Origin: Bacteroidota bacterium | Lineage (GTDB): Bacteria; Bacteroidota; Bacteroidia; B-17B0; Aurantibacillaceae | DNA length: 64,000 bases | Direction: 5' to 3' | Assembly (NCBI GenBank): GCA_013298715.1 | Contig: JAAFIQ010000005.1 | Span: 120,542 to 184,541, forward strand | Part shown: positions 43,337 through 52,393 of the stretch, one piece after another | How positions within the stretch are numbered: position 1 is the first letter of the stretch | Layout of the letters: each line of letters begins with the position of its first letter | Notes under the pieces: model-generated | What the model was told of the DNA's origin: nothing | The model's input: only the letters and a program-made list of their open reading frames with translations | Databases searched by the model: none | Made by a program: the position numbers and the translations under genes

Positions 43337-44369
43337 TTTTATAACCTTTATCTAATAAGTTAAATGTTGTTTTCTTTCTTAAAAAGTATTCAGTAACTAT
43401 ATTTCCTTTATAAATATTAGAAGTACTGAAATTAAAATTAGAGATTTGCTTCATGCGTTTGCGTTTGGCTAAAGTACCTGGTAAATGGTAATAATAACTA
43501 AAGTGTGCATCAATAACAGCAAAGAAATGTTTGGGTTGGCCATCAAACAAAAATTTAAACGCAGCTACACCATCCAATATCAATCTGAAAAGAATTTTAG
43601 AAAATAACAAGTTAGAAGGATGATTTTTTGTGAGCGTAGATAAATTATTTCTGAAATTTAAAAATGTTTTTTTACGACTCAACTTATTTAATGTACCACC
43701 GCCGATGTGATAAACAACAGATTGAGGGATAACTTTAATTTTATTTCCAGTATTTTTTAATCGCCAACACAAATCAATTTCTTCCATGTGTGCAAAATAA
43801 TTGTCATCAAACCCTCCAATTGCCCAAAACCTAGTAGCTCTTACAAACAAACAGGCACCAGTTGCCCAAAAAATTTCTCGGCTTTCATTATATTGCCCTA
43901 TGTCTTTTTCTAAAGTATTAAACAGCCGACCTCTACAGAATGGATAGCCGTAGTTATCAATAAATCCACCGCTTGCGCCTGCATATTCAAATTCATTTCT
44001 ATTTTTAAAATCTATTAATTTTGGTTGGGCTGCGCCAAGCAGTTTGTCCGCTTCAAATTCTTGAATGATAGGGGCGAGCCAATTTTCAGTTACTTCTACA
44101 TCACTATTCAACAAAACAAAAACATCAGCATTTACTTTTTTTAATGCCTCGTTATAACCCTTAGCGTAGCCATAATTTGCATCGTTTGCAACAATTTGAA
44201 CTTCAAGAAAATTTTGTTTTAGAAATTCAATACTTTCATCGGAGCTGTTATTATCTGCAATAATAATTTGTGCATTACCTGAATACTTTATTACGGTTGG
44301 TAAAAATTGTTTTAGAAAATCAACTCCATTGTAGTTTAAAATAACCACTGCAACATTCAAGGTAAACAT
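43329..44369 (-). CDS. GT2-family glycosyltransferase
   Basis: A 346-aa GT-A enzyme. It has AVVILNYNGVDFLKQFLPTV, the acidic donor motif LLNSDVEVTENWLAP, ATGACLFVRA and the late motif HMEEIDLCWRLKNTG, all typical of family 2 rhamnosyl- or galactofuranosyl-type transferases. Part of the C-terminus is hydrophobic and may associate with the membrane. It lies 3 bases after the GWxTD protein gene start-to-stop unit (44373). Confidence 0.9.
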   Translation of the reverse strand: MFTLNVAVVILNYNGVDFLKQFLPTVIKYSGNAQIIIADNNSSDESIEFLKQNFLEVQIVANDANYGYAKGYNEALKKVNADVFVLLNSDVEVTENWLAPIIQEFEADKLLGAAQPKLIDFKNRNEFEYAGASGGFIDNYGYPFCRGRLFNTLEKDIGQYNESREIFWATGACLFVRATRFWAIGGFDDNYFAHMEEIDLCWRLKNTGNKIKVIPQSVVYHIGGGTLNKLSRKKTFLNFRNNLSTLTKNHPSNLLFSKILFRLILDGVAAFKFLFDGQPKHFFAVIDAHFSYYYHLPGTLAKRKRMKQISNFNFSTSNIYKGNIVTEYFLRKKTTFNLLDKGYKIK

Positions 44370-44372
44370 AAA

Positions 44373-45866
44373 CTACTGTGGGTTGGCAAAAATTTGATTA
44401 AAATTGTTCGATTCGGTTCCTCCCGGTTGCAGATTATCTGGGTTAGAGATTCCGTTGGTGTTCCTTCGAGTAACCTCAAAGCGCCATCTATCGTTCAAAA
44501 CCTCTCCGCGCACATCACTATGTATTAGCATAAAACAATCATCGGCCAATGTTTTGTTTACAAACACAAATCGTTTGTTGCTATAAAATTGTGCGTTGGT
44601 CTTATCTGTTAATCGGTAGTATTGCCATATTTCGTATGGGTAGGTATTTTGTTCGGCTAACTGCTCTGATCTTATATTTGGCGCACCGTACTGTAAATAA
44701 ACGCGTCCACGGTCTGTATAATAACCTGCCTGTTTCCCACACTTAAATAGCTTCATTACTTTTTGAACTTCGCGATAATAGCTACTCCACAATTTTAAAG
44801 GATTGGCAGTATCTGCAGCGTAGCGTTCCCAAAAGTTAATTACGTATTTTTTCATTACATCAGCATCTTTTTTGTTAGCTGCATTTATAATTCTATCCTT
44901 ATCTAAATTATTTGCTATGGGCCACAAGCATTCCACAAACATTTTCAACGTATCTAAATTACTGCATTGTCCAAAATATTCCTGAATAGTTTTGGTTTGC
45001 ATAAATTCGTACAAATCTTCATTTTTCTTTTTGTTTAAGCGTTGAAAAAATTGTTTTGTTTGAAATTGTAGTATGTTATTTTCATCAATAACCTCTACTA
45101 CCAAATTATAATTTCCTGAATATAAATTTTCAATATTAACCTTTGCCAACAATGGATTTACATTAGCAGTAGTTTGTTTTTTAAAGGCTCCTAATCCATC
45201 AATCAAGGTTGAATTAAACTTATTCTCGATGTAATATTTGAGTATAAAATTTTTATTCTTGCCCAAAATAGAATCGGCTTTGTACAGCTCCAGATAAAAT
45301 GAAAGTTCTTTTTGTGTTTCTGGATAATAGTTGATGCAATACGGAGTTAAATCAAAGCCAGATTTGGTAAGTATTGTAGGAGTAGTTGATTTTTGAAATT
45401 TTTCGAGTAGTTGAATAGAAGAGGATGAGAGTTGGTTAGATTGAAATTTAATCTCCACTTTTTCTTTTATTGTAATTGTTTTTTTTGTTGTAGCATTAGC
45501 ATCGGTTATATCGGTTACCACCAAGTAATTCCCATTAGGCAAGGAATAACGTTGCGCATCTAAAAACGTAGGTGGGTTTAAAGTATCGGTAAACAAAGGG
45601 CCAGATAGCTTGTATTTATTGGCTTTTACAATTAAGCTATCTTTGTATATTGTTTGAACAAGCAATACCTTGTTTTGAAATTGATTTGCATTTACATTTT
45701 TTGCTTTTAAACCTTTTCCAACCAAGGTTAAATATACATCTATGTATGGAGTATTGTTTGGTGTGTTATAACTTGCCGAAGAATAATAAGCATTTAATTG
45801 CGCAACCAAATTGAGGTTACTAACAATAATTAGGGTTGCTATTAAACGTAGTATTTTCAAAACCAT
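44373..45866 (-). CDS. GWxTD domain-containing secreted protein
   Basis: A 497-aa protein with a signal peptide (about 1-22) and N-terminal beta-rich domains. The C-terminal GWxTD-type domain (about 290-470) contains FWERYAADTANPLKLWSSYY, GRVYLQYGAPNIR and YEIWQYYRLTDK. The family is confined mainly to Bacteroidota and neighbours and has no known activity; it is probably periplasmic. It is the first gene of a leftward pair with the glycosyltransferase at 43329 and starts 85 bases from tRNA-Ser. Confidence 0.9.
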   Translation of the reverse strand: MVLKILRLIATLIIVSNLNLVAQLNAYYSSASYNTPNNTPYIDVYLTLVGKGLKAKNVNANQFQNKVLLVQTIYKDSLIVKANKYKLSGPLFTDTLNPPTFLDAQRYSLPNGNYLVVTDITDANATTKKTITIKEKVEIKFQSNQLSSSSIQLLEKFQKSTTPTILTKSGFDLTPYCINYYPETQKELSFYLELYKADSILGKNKNFILKYYIENKFNSTLIDGLGAFKKQTTANVNPLLAKVNIENLYSGNYNLVVEVIDENNILQFQTKQFFQRLNKKKNEDLYEFMQTKTIQEYFGQCSNLDTLKMFVECLWPIANNLDKDRIINAANKKDADVMKKYVINFWERYAADTANPLKLWSSYYREVQKVMKLFKCGKQAGYYTDRGRVYLQYGAPNIRSEQLAEQNTYPYEIWQYYRLTDKTNAQFYSNKRFVFVNKTLADDCFMLIHSDVRGEVLNDRWRFEVTRRNTNGISNPDNLQPGGTESNNFNQIFANPQ

Positions 45867-45951
45867 TATAAAGATAGTTAGAATTTATACGCTGAAAAAA
45901 TATTTTTGAAAGCCTATTGCTAGTTATAAAAAAAGTAGTAATTTCGCCCCC

Positions 45952-46036
45952 GGAGAAATGGCAGAGCGGTCGAATGCGGCAGTCTTGAAAACTGTTGACT
46001 GTAACAGGTCCGGGGGTTCGAATCCCTCTTTCTCCG
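45952..46036 (+). tRNA. tRNA-Ser (anticodon TGA)
   Basis: 85 nt with acceptor stem GGAGAAA/TTTCTCC and discriminator G. The anticodon loop is CTTGAAA with TGA at 45986-45988. A long variable arm of the serine class is present, and the T arm is GGGGG-TTCGAAT-CCCTC. CCA is not encoded. A terminator follows at once. Confidence 0.96.
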
Positions 46037-46043
46037 CTGAAGG

Positions 46044-46080
46044 GGACTTATCACTTAAAAAAGGGGTAAGTCCTTTTTTT
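46044..46080 (+). terminator. Rho-independent terminator of tRNA-Ser
   Basis: GGACTTA (46044-46050) pairs with TAAGTCC (46067-46073), with a 16-base loop, then T7. It starts 7 bases after the tRNA discriminator. Confidence 0.85.
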
Positions 46081-46090
46081 GTTATAGCAG

Positions 46091-46113
46091 AATCGCCCGC
46101 TAGACGGGCGATT
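46091..46113. repeat. GC-rich 9-bp hairpin
   Basis: AATCGCCCG / CGGGCGATT is a perfect 9-bp stem with a CTAGA loop, strikingly GC-rich for this DNA. It lies between the tRNA terminator and the recombinase remnant. It may be a foreign extragenic palindrome or a recombination end. Confidence 0.6.
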
Positions 46114-46127
46114 GCTGCAATTATAGA

Positions 46128-46361
46128 ATTTGGTGTTTGAGTTCGAAATGCCCTAATTTCCTTATCATAGGCTAAACCCTCTGGAAACAGTAGTTTCTGT
46201 AATTTTTCTTCTATGCCAATGCTCCCCTTTCTCCACACTGTGGCTAGATTCAGGCATAAGTTCAGGGCGTTTTTAAGCATTTCTTTGAGGTTCGAAATGC
46301 CGCACTCACATTTATCAATTTCTTTTAAAATTAGGGCTTGTTCTTCTCTGTAACGGAGCAA
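46128..46361 (-). pseudogene. C-terminal fragment of a serine site-specific recombinase
   Basis: About 78 residues resemble the C-terminal end of large serine recombinases of Bacteroidota: NLATVWRKGSIGIEEKLQKL then LLFPEGLAYDKEIRAFRT. The catalytic resolvase domain and zinc ribbon are absent. The frame has no native stop and runs on through the tRNA terminator to 45924, showing decay. It is truncated at its upstream side next to an IS end. A past integration beside tRNA-Ser is the simplest explanation. Confidence 0.6.
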
Positions 46362-46368
46362 AAATTTA

Positions 46369-46673
46369 GGGTCAGTGTTAAAAGTTGGGGATAAACCTTA
46401 AGCAAATAATTTTTGTAGCCTAAAAAGGAAGAACTTAATATCGGTTACACCTCTTAAATTAGCTCTAAAGTTTTTTATTTTTGAGTTAAATGATTCTGCA
46501 TTTGCGTTGGTATTTCTGTTGTTAAAAAAGTTCATTATGTTGTTAAAATGATGCTCTATAGAATTAACAACACTATTAAATTCTTTTATATTCACTTCTA
46601 ATACTTTATTTTTCCAGTCGGTAAATTTTTCAATAGCTTGCTGTTTTGATTTACACTTGTAAATATTTCTGTA
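46369..46673 (-). pseudogene. IS remnant: transposase C-terminus and terminal end
   Basis: The minus-strand frame ending at TAA 46398-46400 encodes about 80-90 residues, KQQAIEKFTDWKNKVLEV and then NTNANAESFNSKIKNFRANL-RGVTDIKFFLFRLQKLFA. This is the C-terminal part of an ISL3/ISAon1-like DDE transposase. A stop lies upstream at about 46679, so only a fragment survives. The stop is followed by GGTTTATCCCCAACTTTT ... GACCC (46397-46369), which I take as the element's outer end. The adjacent recombinase fragment begins right after it. Confidence 0.6.
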
Positions 46674-46766
46674 TCAAAAGTTACAATTAATAAATAACTA
46701 GCAAAATAGAATAACTAATTAAATGCATTCAAGTACTGTCTTTGTTTAAAAAATTATTTAATTAAA

Positions 46767-47969
46767 TTACTCTGAAAATAACTCAAACTTTTTTCCATCA
46801 TAGCGATATAGATCATTGCCGCCTATCCATAAATTGCCATCATTGTCTTCTAAAAAACCTCCAGCAATTTTTAGTGTAGCCCCATCTTTAATAGATAAAT
46901 ATTGAAATGATTTACCATCGTATTTCCAAATACCATAGCCATTCTTTCTATTATCAATACCTATCCATAAATTATTTGACTTGTCAAAATAAGCGTCACC
47001 TACCCCTCCTAAAAGCGAATTCATTTCAAACTTTAGCTTTTCAAATGTTTTTCCGTTATAGCAATATAAGCCATCCCAATTACTAAACCATATATTTCCA
47101 TCTTTATCTTTACATCGTGGCATCAAAAAATTATATTCCGAATCTTTTCCCCAAGTTGTAGTTTGAAGTGGTATATTAGTTAATACCTTTCCATCATAAC
47201 AAAACAAACCTTTTGAAGCTCTTCCTCCAAACCAAATTTTTCCTTCTTTATCTTCCATAATTCTTTCTATCCAACCAAACTCTATACCAGTATTATTTTT
47301 TATACCATCATTCACTGTAAAATTGGTAAACGTTTTACCATCGAATCTGTATACTGCGTTTGCAGAGACAAACCAAAAGTGACCTTTGCTATCTTGTATA
47401 ATATCATCAATTAAATTTTCTTGACTAACTACACCGTATAAAGTATTTGTTGTAGTTGCTTGGTAAGACTTAGCGTTAACTCCTCTAATAGTTGTGATAG
47501 AAATTTTCGTAAAATTATTTCCATCGTAGGTTGTAATACCATCAGAAGTACCAAACCAAATAACACCTTTTGTATCCTCATAAATAGCATCAACATTATT
47601 ATGACTTAATCCATCTTTTGTGGTAAATTGTTTAAATAATTTTCCATCATAACAATAAACACCTCCACCTGTTGAGGCAAACCACAACCTCCCTTTGCTA
47701 TCTTTAAGGCCAGGGTCAAAACCATCAACATCTCTTGCCGACTGCCATTTTTTAAGTTTTGTATAACCAATAGTGTCATCAACACCGCAACACACAGTAT
47801 CTTTACTTTGAATTAAAAAAGGATTTGTGTTGCTCGAAAAATCTTGTAAATTACCAGCAGTATTATTTGAAACAGTTTCTTTGCTTATTTCTTTTGCCCC
47901 GCACGATGAAAAGTAAACAAGGAAAGTAAAAGCGTAAATTGTAGTTAAAGATTTAATTTTATGTATCAT
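46767..47969 (-). CDS. Reg_prop beta-propeller lipoprotein
   Basis: A 400-aa lipoprotein (signal with FLVYFSSC lipobox). The mature part consists of about seven two-component-regulator-propeller (Reg_prop) blades of about 40-50 residues. Examples are YEDTKGVIWFGTSDGITTYD, DSKGHFWFVSANAVYRFDG and EDNDGNLWIGGNDLYRYDG. This is the sensor architecture of Bacteroidota hybrid kinases but here without a kinase. It may be an extracytoplasmic sensor or a binding protein. It follows the serine hydrolase gene by 22 bases, so they form an operon. Confidence 0.9.
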   Translation of the reverse strand: MIHKIKSLTTIYAFTFLVYFSSCGAKEISKETVSNNTAGNLQDFSSNTNPFLIQSKDTVCCGVDDTIGYTKLKKWQSARDVDGFDPGLKDSKGRLWFASTGGGVYCYDGKLFKQFTTKDGLSHNNVDAIYEDTKGVIWFGTSDGITTYDGNNFTKISITTIRGVNAKSYQATTTNTLYGVVSQENLIDDIIQDSKGHFWFVSANAVYRFDGKTFTNFTVNDGIKNNTGIEFGWIERIMEDKEGKIWFGGRASKGLFCYDGKVLTNIPLQTTTWGKDSEYNFLMPRCKDKDGNIWFSNWDGLYCYNGKTFEKLKFEMNSLLGGVGDAYFDKSNNLWIGIDNRKNGYGIWKYDGKSFQYLSIKDGATLKIAGGFLEDNDGNLWIGGNDLYRYDGKKFELFSE

Positions 47970-47991
47970 GTGATTTAATTTATATTTAAGT

Positions 47992-49782
47992 TTAAAATTT
48001 TAATTCGTTTTTAATTTTATTCATTAACTTTTTGTCGAATCCTAGTAAAGAAAACTGTTCAAAATTTTCTTCTAAACTAAGTTTAACGTTATTAAGTTCA
48101 TTACCTGCATTATTTAGTGCAAGTGTATATAAATCAATTGCTTTTTGCACTTGGTTTTTAAATAAATAGCCATGAGCCAATCTTAGTTTGATATAGTTGT
48201 TATCTTTCCATAAAATTGAGCCTCTAGTCAAGCATTTAATAGCATCATCCAGTCTTCTAGATTCTAATAAATACATTCCGTAATTATTAAATTCGTCTTC
48301 GTTTACATTTAAACTATCCAAATTGTTTACTTTTTTAGCATTTGGAAATTTCTCTTCTTCAGTCATTCTTTCAAATCCATCAACATTTCCTTTATCATTA
48401 AATACAAATTTCTTCTTTGATGGAAACTCAATATTAATAAAGTCTATCATTGTAGTAAAATGCATCTTTGCTTCAATACCATCAGTCCAGTAATATAAGC
48501 CATCTTTCTTACGAGTAATCTCTGCTATTTTTCCATCATAAGTATATAGCCCTATGTATTTATTTTGTTGTTCTATTGGTATTGAAATAGTTTGAACTGT
48601 TTGAGGTTTGTCCCAACCTTCCCAATTATACACATTAGTAATACTATTCATCAATTCAGTTATTAAGTTACTGGCTTCATTTGAATCTGAATTAGCGATA
48701 ATGACTAAGCCTTTTCCATTTTGTAAACCTGAGATTGACATAGATAAAAATCCATGTGTTCTACCATCATGAAAAAAATATTGATGATTTCCTTTATCTA
48801 TTAAAAAAGAACCTAATGTGGCATCAACATCTTTTAAAAACCTTGACAAATGTAATTTTGTCATTTCTTGATTAAGTACTTTTGATGATTTTCCTTTAAA
48901 TGCCAATTGCATTTCTATAAGGTATTTAGCGTAGTCTGTTGGATTAGACCATAAACCGCCCGCTGCAGATATTGCATACAATTTGAATTTATCGTCTATT
49001 CTTACTCCATTAGAAAGGTAACCAGATGATAACTTTGAAAGTAAATTTGCTGGCGGCGGTAACGTAAAAAAACTATTTGTCATGCCTAGTGGTTTTAGAA
49101 CATTTTTTTCAATTTCTATATCATAAGGTTGGTTGGTAATTTCTGAATAAAGTTGTTGTAAAACCAAACCACCTGCATTAGAATAATCGTAAGCAACTCC
49201 CACGGCAGATACTGGTTTCACTCTTTCCGCTTCTGGGTTTTGTCTACCATTTAAAATATCAAGAATTGTAGGAATTTTGTCTTTTCTGTTAATAGTACCC
49301 CAACCATAAAAAGGTAATCCAGCAGAATGACTTAATAAATGTGCTGGTGTTATTTTAGACCAATGAGCACTGTCATAAGTAAATTGCCACGATTTTAATT
49401 GTTGATTTACATCTGTATTTAATCCAATTTTACCTTCTTGTACCAGTTTTAAAATAGCTAATGCGTTAATGGGCTTACTCATTGATGCTACTTGAAATAA
49501 AGTATTCGTATCTACCTTTCTACCCTCATGTTCATCAGCATAACCATAACCTTTTGCCCACTCAACTTTATAATCATTAATTACAGCAATGCTTAAACCT
49601 TTAATATTTAATTGTTTCATCCTTGCATAAATATTTTCGGTTTTCCCATTAATAATTATTCGGTTAAATAAGCCGTTTTCTACTTGTGTAATTTTATTTA
49701 ATACTTCTTGGGAGTATTTTTGTTGTGCTTTGAATTGTATAGTAATACTTAGAATAAATAGTATGATAATATTTTTTTTCAT
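47992..49782 (-). CDS. Class C beta-lactamase-fold serine hydrolase
   Basis: A 596-aa secreted protein (signal 1-19). The beta-lactamase/DD-peptidase domain (about 30-390) has the SxxK motif SMSK (QVASMSKPINALA), the YxN motif YDYSNAG and the third motif region FFHDGRTHGF. A C-terminal TPR-like part (about 490-580: ESRRLDDAIKCLTRGSILWK) follows. The family includes esterases and D-aminopeptidases; antibiotic hydrolysis should not be assumed. It diverges from the histidine kinase at 49899, and the Reg_prop gene follows it. Confidence 0.9.
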   Translation of the reverse strand: MKKNIIILFILSITIQFKAQQKYSQEVLNKITQVENGLFNRIIINGKTENIYARMKQLNIKGLSIAVINDYKVEWAKGYGYADEHEGRKVDTNTLFQVASMSKPINALAILKLVQEGKIGLNTDVNQQLKSWQFTYDSAHWSKITPAHLLSHSAGLPFYGWGTINRKDKIPTILDILNGRQNPEAERVKPVSAVGVAYDYSNAGGLVLQQLYSEITNQPYDIEIEKNVLKPLGMTNSFFTLPPPANLLSKLSSGYLSNGVRIDDKFKLYAISAAGGLWSNPTDYAKYLIEMQLAFKGKSSKVLNQEMTKLHLSRFLKDVDATLGSFLIDKGNHQYFFHDGRTHGFLSMSISGLQNGKGLVIIANSDSNEASNLITELMNSITNVYNWEGWDKPQTVQTISIPIEQQNKYIGLYTYDGKIAEITRKKDGLYYWTDGIEAKMHFTTMIDFINIEFPSKKKFVFNDKGNVDGFERMTEEEKFPNAKKVNNLDSLNVNEDEFNNYGMYLLESRRLDDAIKCLTRGSILWKDNNYIKLRLAHGYLFKNQVQKAIDLYTLALNNAGNELNNVKLSLEENFEQFSLLGFDKKLMNKIKNELKF

Positions 49783-49876
49783 TTTTTATGTTTTAACTAA
49801 AACAAAATTAAATTTCTTAACAATACATTGATGTTAATGACTTGTTAACGTTTAAGAAATTAAACACCATTTTTTA

Positions 49877-49884
49877 TACTTTTG
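49877..49884 (+). promoter_or_regulatory. Candidate -7 element for the kinase-regulator operon
   Basis: TACTTTTG fits TAnnTTTG and ends 14 bases before the GTG start at 49899. On the opposite strand CAAAATTA (49803-49810) reads TAATTTTG for the divergent serine hydrolase gene. No convincing -33 element is visible for either. Confidence 0.35.
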
Positions 49885-49898
49885 TAAAAAAGTCATAA

Positions 49899-51140
49899 GT
49901 GACACCAAAGAAAAATATACTTATTTACATAATTGCAATTTTGGCTTTAGCTACTATTACTGCTATGCAAGTTAATTTGGTTTATAAATTTGAACGAAAT
50001 AACGAAACAGCGTTTAACGAAAAAGCAAGATTAATTTTAGCAAGAACTACCGAAAGTTTAACTAAAGATACTTTATTAATGAGGAAGGATATTGTTATGG
50101 ATAGCACTAATTTGAAAACTACTATAGACTCATTGATAAATTATTATATGAATTATTATGGATTTCAATCCGATTATAGCTTTGAGGTATTAGAAAAAGA
50201 AACTGAAAATTCAGCACTTGAAAGTAGTTCGATGTATGTATCCAATTCAAATAATCATATTCCATGCTACGAACATAGTTTAAGTAATAATTTTAAAAAT
50301 AACTCTTTGTATCTTAAAATTTATTTTCCATCAAAAAAAAATATAGTTTTTAAAGATTTAATTTTACCAATAGTATGCACAGTTTTACTTACGTTGGTGA
50401 TTCTTTTAGTTTTTATAAAAACGATTAACGCATTAAATAAAGAAAAAAAAATAGCTGAACATACAAAAGATTTTTTGGATAATATGGTGCATGAATTTAA
50501 AACACCATTATCGAGTATTAGTTTGGCATCGAAATTAATTTTAAAAAATGCAAAAATACAAAGTGAACCGCCTGTACTTGAAAATTTAAAAATAATACTA
50601 GAGGAAAATGAAAAATTAAAATCACAAGTAGATGAAACATTGAGTATAACTTCGTTTGAAAATGGTTTATACAAAGTGTTTAAGGAAGAAGTAGACCTGC
50701 ATCTAATAGTAGAAAATTGTATTAAATTATTGAAGTTACAAATAGAAAGTAAACAAATTACTATAAACTATAACTTCAATGTAAATCAATTTGTTATTAT
50801 GGCAGATAAACTACACTTAACAAATTGTATTAAAAATTTGTTAGATAATGCGATTAAATATTCAGATTCTGGAAGAGAAATTATGATTGAATTAGGCAAC
50901 GAAGCAAAATTTATTTTTATTACAATAAAGGATAATGGCGTTGGTATTGATAAAGTTTATCATCAAAAAGTATTTGATAAGTACTTCAGAGTGCCAACAG
51001 GCAATATACAAAATGTAAAAGGGTTTGGTATAGGCTTAACCTATGTAAAGAAAATAATTGATTTACATGACGGTAAAATATTACTTGAAAGTGAGTTAAA
51101 TGTTGGAACAACAATTAAAATATATTTGCCGTATGAGTAG
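49899..51140 (+). CDS. Membrane sensor histidine kinase
   Basis: A 413-aa kinase starting at GTG. Two membrane helices (about 6-25 and 153-173) bracket a ~125-residue periplasmic sensor region of no recognised family. HisKA has DNMVHEFKTPLSSISLASKL. The ATPase domain has N-box NLLDNAIKYSDSG, G1 DNGVGIDK, F-box VFDKYFRVP and G2 KGFGIGLTYV. It overlaps the response regulator start by 8 bases. The divergent serine hydrolase/Reg_prop operon may be its target, an inference from position. Confidence 0.93.
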   Translation: MTPKKNILIYIIAILALATITAMQVNLVYKFERNNETAFNEKARLILARTTESLTKDTLLMRKDIVMDSTNLKTTIDSLINYYMNYYGFQSDYSFEVLEKETENSALESSSMYVSNSNNHIPCYEHSLSNNFKNNSLYLKIYFPSKKNIVFKDLILPIVCTVLLTLVILLVFIKTINALNKEKKIAEHTKDFLDNMVHEFKTPLSSISLASKLILKNAKIQSEPPVLENLKIILEENEKLKSQVDETLSITSFENGLYKVFKEEVDLHLIVENCIKLLKLQIESKQITINYNFNVNQFVIMADKLHLTNCIKNLLDNAIKYSDSGREIMIELGNEAKFIFITIKDNGVGIDKVYHQKVFDKYFRVPTGNIQNVKGFGIGLTYVKKIIDLHDGKILLESELNVGTTIKIYLPYE

Positions 51141-51840
51141 GTTAAACTTTAATATTTTACTAGCTGAAGACAATCCCAACTTAGGTTCATTACTTAAAAA
51201 TTTTCTAACAATCGAAAATATCAATGTTACATTGTGTGTAAACGGTGAGTTAGCGTTAAAAATATTTTTTAGAACAAAGTTCGATTTATGTTTGATTGAT
51301 ATAATGATGCCTATGATGGATGGATTTACACTTGTGAAAAATATTAGAAGCAAAGATAAAAAAGTACCAATTATTATAATCACAGCAAAATCATTGAAAG
51401 AAGATAAGTTAACTGGATACGAACTCGGTATTGATGATTATATAGTTAAACCTTTTGATGAGGAAGAACTGTTATGGAAAATAAAGGCATTTGTAAAACG
51501 TTCGGAGTTCATTACTCTGAGTGATAAAACAAAAGATATAGTAATCGGAAATTCTATTTTCAATTATGATTTACAAACATTAACTCTAAAAAACAATGTA
51601 AAGCACTTAACTTTAAAGGAATGTGAACTCATACACTATTTATTCAGTAAACAAAATATAGTACTTAAAAGAGAAGAGATACTTAAAGACCTTTGGGGAG
51701 AAAATGATTATTTTGTTGGAAGAAGTTTAGATGTTTTTATAACAAAAATTCGTAAATATTTTAAAGAAGATGACCGCATTAGTATTGAAAATATATTTGG
51801 GGTGGGATTTGTTTTTCGAATTCCAAATGATATAGAATAA
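51133..51840 (+). CDS. OmpR-family response regulator
   Basis: A 235-aa regulator from the ATG at 51133, inside the end of the kinase gene; the extra 11 upstream codons are not family-like. The receiver domain has phosphoacceptor D56 (LCLIDIMMPMMDG) and VKPFDEEEL. The winged-helix DNA-binding domain (about 140-232) has LTLKECELIHYLFSKQNIVL and VGRSLDVFITKIRKYF. It forms a two-component pair with the kinase. Confidence 0.94.
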   Translation: MSRLNFNILLAEDNPNLGSLLKNFLTIENINVTLCVNGELALKIFFRTKFDLCLIDIMMPMMDGFTLVKNIRSKDKKVPIIIITAKSLKEDKLTGYELGIDDYIVKPFDEEELLWKIKAFVKRSEFITLSDKTKDIVIGNSIFNYDLQTLTLKNNVKHLTLKECELIHYLFSKQNIVLKREEILKDLWGENDYFVGRSLDVFITKIRKYFKEDDRISIENIFGVGFVFRIPNDIE

Positions 51841-51918
51841 AATAACATTTTTTTAGTATACTTGATTAGTTATTGTTTTACCAAAAATTGTACTGTTTTT
51901 AATTGTGAAGAATATTTG

Positions 51919-52097
51919 CTAATTATTTTTTAAAAATTGATTTTTAAGTAAATAAGTGTTTTCTAAATCATTTTCAATTTTTATTTTATTCCCAAAATAA
52001 TATTTAGGCAGTATTTTTTGCCATTTTAATGAATCATAGTTGTGTATGCTATTGTTGAATTGAGAAAGATAATTATTGTATTAAATATTTTTTTCAT
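51919..52097 (-). pseudogene. Decayed secreted-protein gene
   Basis: A signal-peptide start (MKKIFNTIIIFLNSTIA, ATG at 52097) runs 23 codons to TAA at 52026-52028. A different frame then continues with NYDSLKWQKILPKYYFGNKI and ends at TAG 51919-51921. The start is nearly identical to that of 53094-53195, so this looks like a duplicated gene broken by deletion and frameshift. Confidence 0.55.
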
Positions 52098-52153
52098 GTA
52101 TTTTGAATTTATGATGTTTCTAATTGACTTGATTACTTATATCCATTTATACT
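52055..52153. repeat. 99-bp direct repeat, copy 1
   Basis: Matches 53153-53251 at 97 of 99 positions. A further exact 22-bp match (52162-52183 against 53469-53490) follows in the same order, but 9 bases rather than 218 away. This copy is therefore a deletion derivative of a duplicated segment. Confidence 0.9.
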
Positions 52154-52393
52154 GTTGTTGCAGGAAATTAGATAATTTTTTTTGTTTGAGATACTGAATT
52201 GTAACATAAATATAAGCGTTTTTAATATGTCACATAACAAAATCTGGTTCTTTTGTAAAATTATAAATTCTAAGTCACAAAAGTATGTAAACAAAACTAA
52301 TCATATTTGTATGGTCTGGTAATACAAACTATGGCGAGCTAAAGGTTTATGACAAAATCTATTTTAAATAAAGACAAAACAAAAACCAATTAT
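52098..52393. other. Degenerate intergenic DNA
   Basis: About 300 bases with no gene. The left part (52098-52183) is the remains of the duplicated segment described at 52055-52153. The rest is AT-rich with no recognised element, up to the stop codon of the gene at 52394. Confidence 0.5.

Noticed and set aside
46141..46301. GTTCGAAATGCC occurring at 46141-46152 and 46290-46301, near the tRNA T-arm GGTTCGAATCCC, as a possible attachment repeat
   Set aside because: Both copies lie inside the recombinase coding fragment in different codon contexts, and the match to the tRNA is only the general T-loop; probably coincidence.
45924..46361. A 145-codon minus-strand frame covering the recombinase fragment and tRNA-Ser
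   Set aside because: Only the first ~78 codons resemble a protein; the remainder reads through the terminator and the tRNA gene, so it is a decayed frame, not a gene.
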